Shown piece after piece: positions 63,019 through 64,000 of a stretch of DNA of 64,000 nt. Origin of the DNA: Bacteroidota bacterium (GTDB lineage Bacteria > Bacteroidota > Bacteroidia > Chitinophagales > Chitinophagaceae); contig JAEZGS010000001.1 of assembly GCA_023437225.1 (NCBI GenBank), positions 62,001 through 126,000 on the forward strand, given 5' to 3'. The notes beneath the pieces were generated by a model, which ran no database searches, had not been told where the DNA came from, and was given only the letters and a program-made list of their open reading frames with translations. Each line of letters opens with the position of its first letter. Positions within the stretch are counted from its first letter, which is position 1. The position numbers and the translations under genes are program-made.

Positions 63019-63044
63019 AAAAGCCCACTGTAGAAACAGCGGGC
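63019..63044 (-). terminator. Hairpin terminator
   Basis: GCCCaCTGT and ACAGcGGGC pair around AGAA with one mismatch. On the minus strand the stem is followed by TTTTTT, so it fits a transcript from the zinc-ribbon gene. It begins right after the plus-strand stop at 63018 and may also affect that mRNA end. Confidence 0.65.
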
Positions 63045-63223
63045 GCTAACGATTGCTTGCCATATAAAAAAAGAGGTCAAAATATCAAGGTGATGATGCA
63101 AATATAAAGCAACAACAATAAATCAATACAATTATTTTTTTATAATGTGTTCATATTGGCCATATAGCATTTAATTTATTGTATTAATTGCCAATAACAA
63201 TATATAACATTTTATTAATCTAT

Positions 63224-63556
63224 TTAATCTGTAAGAGCAACATCTGACTTGTCAAGTTCCAGGGTAAATCCGTTGCAGCACGGACAAAAATTATATTTCT
63301 CCCAGAAAACATATTCTTCCCACTTGTATAATTGAGGCTTTTCGCCTTCCGGAGCTTTACGCAGCCTTGAATCACTGTATGGGATCAATTCTTCGTGCAA
63401 CTCTTCATAATTCGCTTCTACAAGCGTATTTGTGATCGTATCATAAGCCGGTCCATGCATGGACTCATCCAGGAAAGTGTATCCAACCTGGATTGCATTG
63501 GATTTAAAGCCACAGTCAGAACATATAAGAGAAATTAGTTGACCCATATTATTCAT
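63224..63556 (-). CDS. Zinc-ribbon protein, function unknown
   Basis: A protein of 110 residues with a CSDCG pair near the N-terminus and CPCCNG near the C-terminus, together a four-cysteine zinc-ribbon site, enclosing an acidic middle with YEELHEELIPY. No signal peptide. MGQLISL at codon 4 is an alternative start. The downstream 180 bp is AT-rich with no gene. Confidence 0.72.
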   Translation of the reverse strand: MNNMGQLISLICSDCGFKSNAIQVGYTFLDESMHGPAYDTITNTLVEANYEELHEELIPYSDSRLRKAPEGEKPQLYKWEEYVFWEKYNFCPCCNGFTLELDKSDVALTD

Positions 63557-63658
63557 TTAATTGGCATACTGGAATCCAATAAACGATTGATTTCGCATTT
63601 GAGTATGCGCGTGCGGATGGAATAAGTTTTGAAGTTGTTGTAAAGTAAATTAAACACC

Positions 63659-63841
63659 ATGTTGTATTCACAGGTTTCACCAAAAGAAATCCCCGTAACC
63701 AGTCCGCCGGAGTTTGATCCAATCATGGATCCTGAAGAACCCGCTTACCCTGAAGAGGATCCGGTTGAGGAACCTCCGTCTGAGCCCAAAACGCCTTCTG
63801 AGCCGAGGCCCGCGGAGATACCCCTGCCGAAAGATCCTTAG
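63659..63841 (+). CDS. Small Pro/Glu-rich hypothetical protein
   Basis: A protein of 60 residues, mostly Pro, Glu, Asp and Ser (EEPAYPEEDPVEEPPSEPK), acidic and presumably disordered. No signal peptide or membrane segment. The ATG start and clean stop are in a stretch otherwise lacking features; low complexity makes the coding call uncertain. Confidence 0.42.
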   Translation: MLYSQVSPKEIPVTSPPEFDPIMDPEEPAYPEEDPVEEPPSEPKTPSEPRPAEIPLPKDP

Positions 63842-63939
63842 AGAAGCTGACCGTGATCAGCTAATAAGCGGGGAATAAACTTTAAATTCAGCGACCCCAT
63901 GCAGATCGGACCAGATAGTGTTCACCTAAATGCTTCGAG

Positions 63940-64000
63940 ATGAAAAACATTTTGGATCTGCAGCTTCAGGAAGTGATTACCGCAGCGCATTATATGCCTT
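63940..64000 (+). CDS. Start of a gene cut by the right edge
   Basis: An ATG frame without a stop to the end of the window: MKNILDLQLQEVITAAHYMP, 20 residues. The codon pattern is compatible with a real gene, but nothing can be said of the product. Confidence 0.4.
   Translation, partial: MKNILDLQLQEVITAAHYMP

Noticed and set aside
1..64000. tRNA and rRNA genes
   Set aside because: No cloverleaf-like gap or conserved rRNA sequence was recognised by eye; intergenic gaps are short and mostly explained. A covariance-model scan was not possible.

Overview
The window looks like chromosomal DNA of a Bacteroidota bacterium, most likely a Chitinophagaceae-type soil or freshwater organism. This is inferred from family content, not from a database search. 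Supporting signs are two type IX secretion (T9SS) C-terminal domains, an S46 dipeptidyl peptidase, a fused E1 alpha/beta dehydrogenase, an Obg without the OCT domain, TlpA-like and VPS10/BNR secreted proteins, weak Shine-Dalgarno sites, and several promoters of the Bacteroidota type (TTG, about 19 nt, then TAnnTTTG). No rRNA, tRNA, insertion sequence, prophage or CRISPR array was seen. Most of the window is core chromosome.

Layout. 1-1842: end of a phenylacetate (paa) block (paaG, cut by the window edge, then paaI and paaY). 1873-5819: obg, a small secreted protein and an S46 peptidase. 5899-14966: OmpA-like lipoprotein, AlkA-type glycosylase, mnmD, cysS, an endonuclease/phosphatase-family protein, two rhomboid proteases, rlmD and msrB. 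15090-19076: adk, a lipoprotein, then a second paa piece (paaZ plus a crotonase). 19176-22303: fabG, GH3-like and lptB on the minus strand. 22415-33777: metF, envelope folding proteins, a large BNR-repeat protein, an aminotransferase, a glycosyltransferase and an EamA exporter. 33786-40431: a minus-strand run of six-PAS histidine kinase, response regulator, SixA, and two related esterases, one a lipoprotein and one a T9SS cargo. 40506-50329: PurF-family enzyme, a second closely related response regulator, a SurA-like chaperone, then the rimP-nusA-infB operon. 50349-57119: HAD hydrolase, fused E1 dehydrogenase, SWIM/SNF2 helicase. 57270-64000: small proteins, a Crp/Fnr regulator, a very large PKD-repeat protein with a gliding-type C-terminal domain, and the start of a gene cut by the right edge.

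Working together: the two paa pieces give phenylacetyl-CoA ring isomerisation, ring opening, thioesterase rescue and the PaaY hexapeptide protein. Envelope biogenesis is well represented (LptB, SurA-like and parvulin proteins, lipoproteins, T9SS cargo). The kinase, regulator and SixA sit directly upstream of two secreted esterases, suggesting a sensing and carbon-acquisition unit. Four small genes under about 60 codons were found by reading the intergenic DNA: 31513-31650, 53112-53291, 57270-57419 and 58305-58427. The last has a near-consensus sigma-54 promoter. A family of short low-complexity repeats occupies several gene ends and in two cases appears to have become coding sequence.
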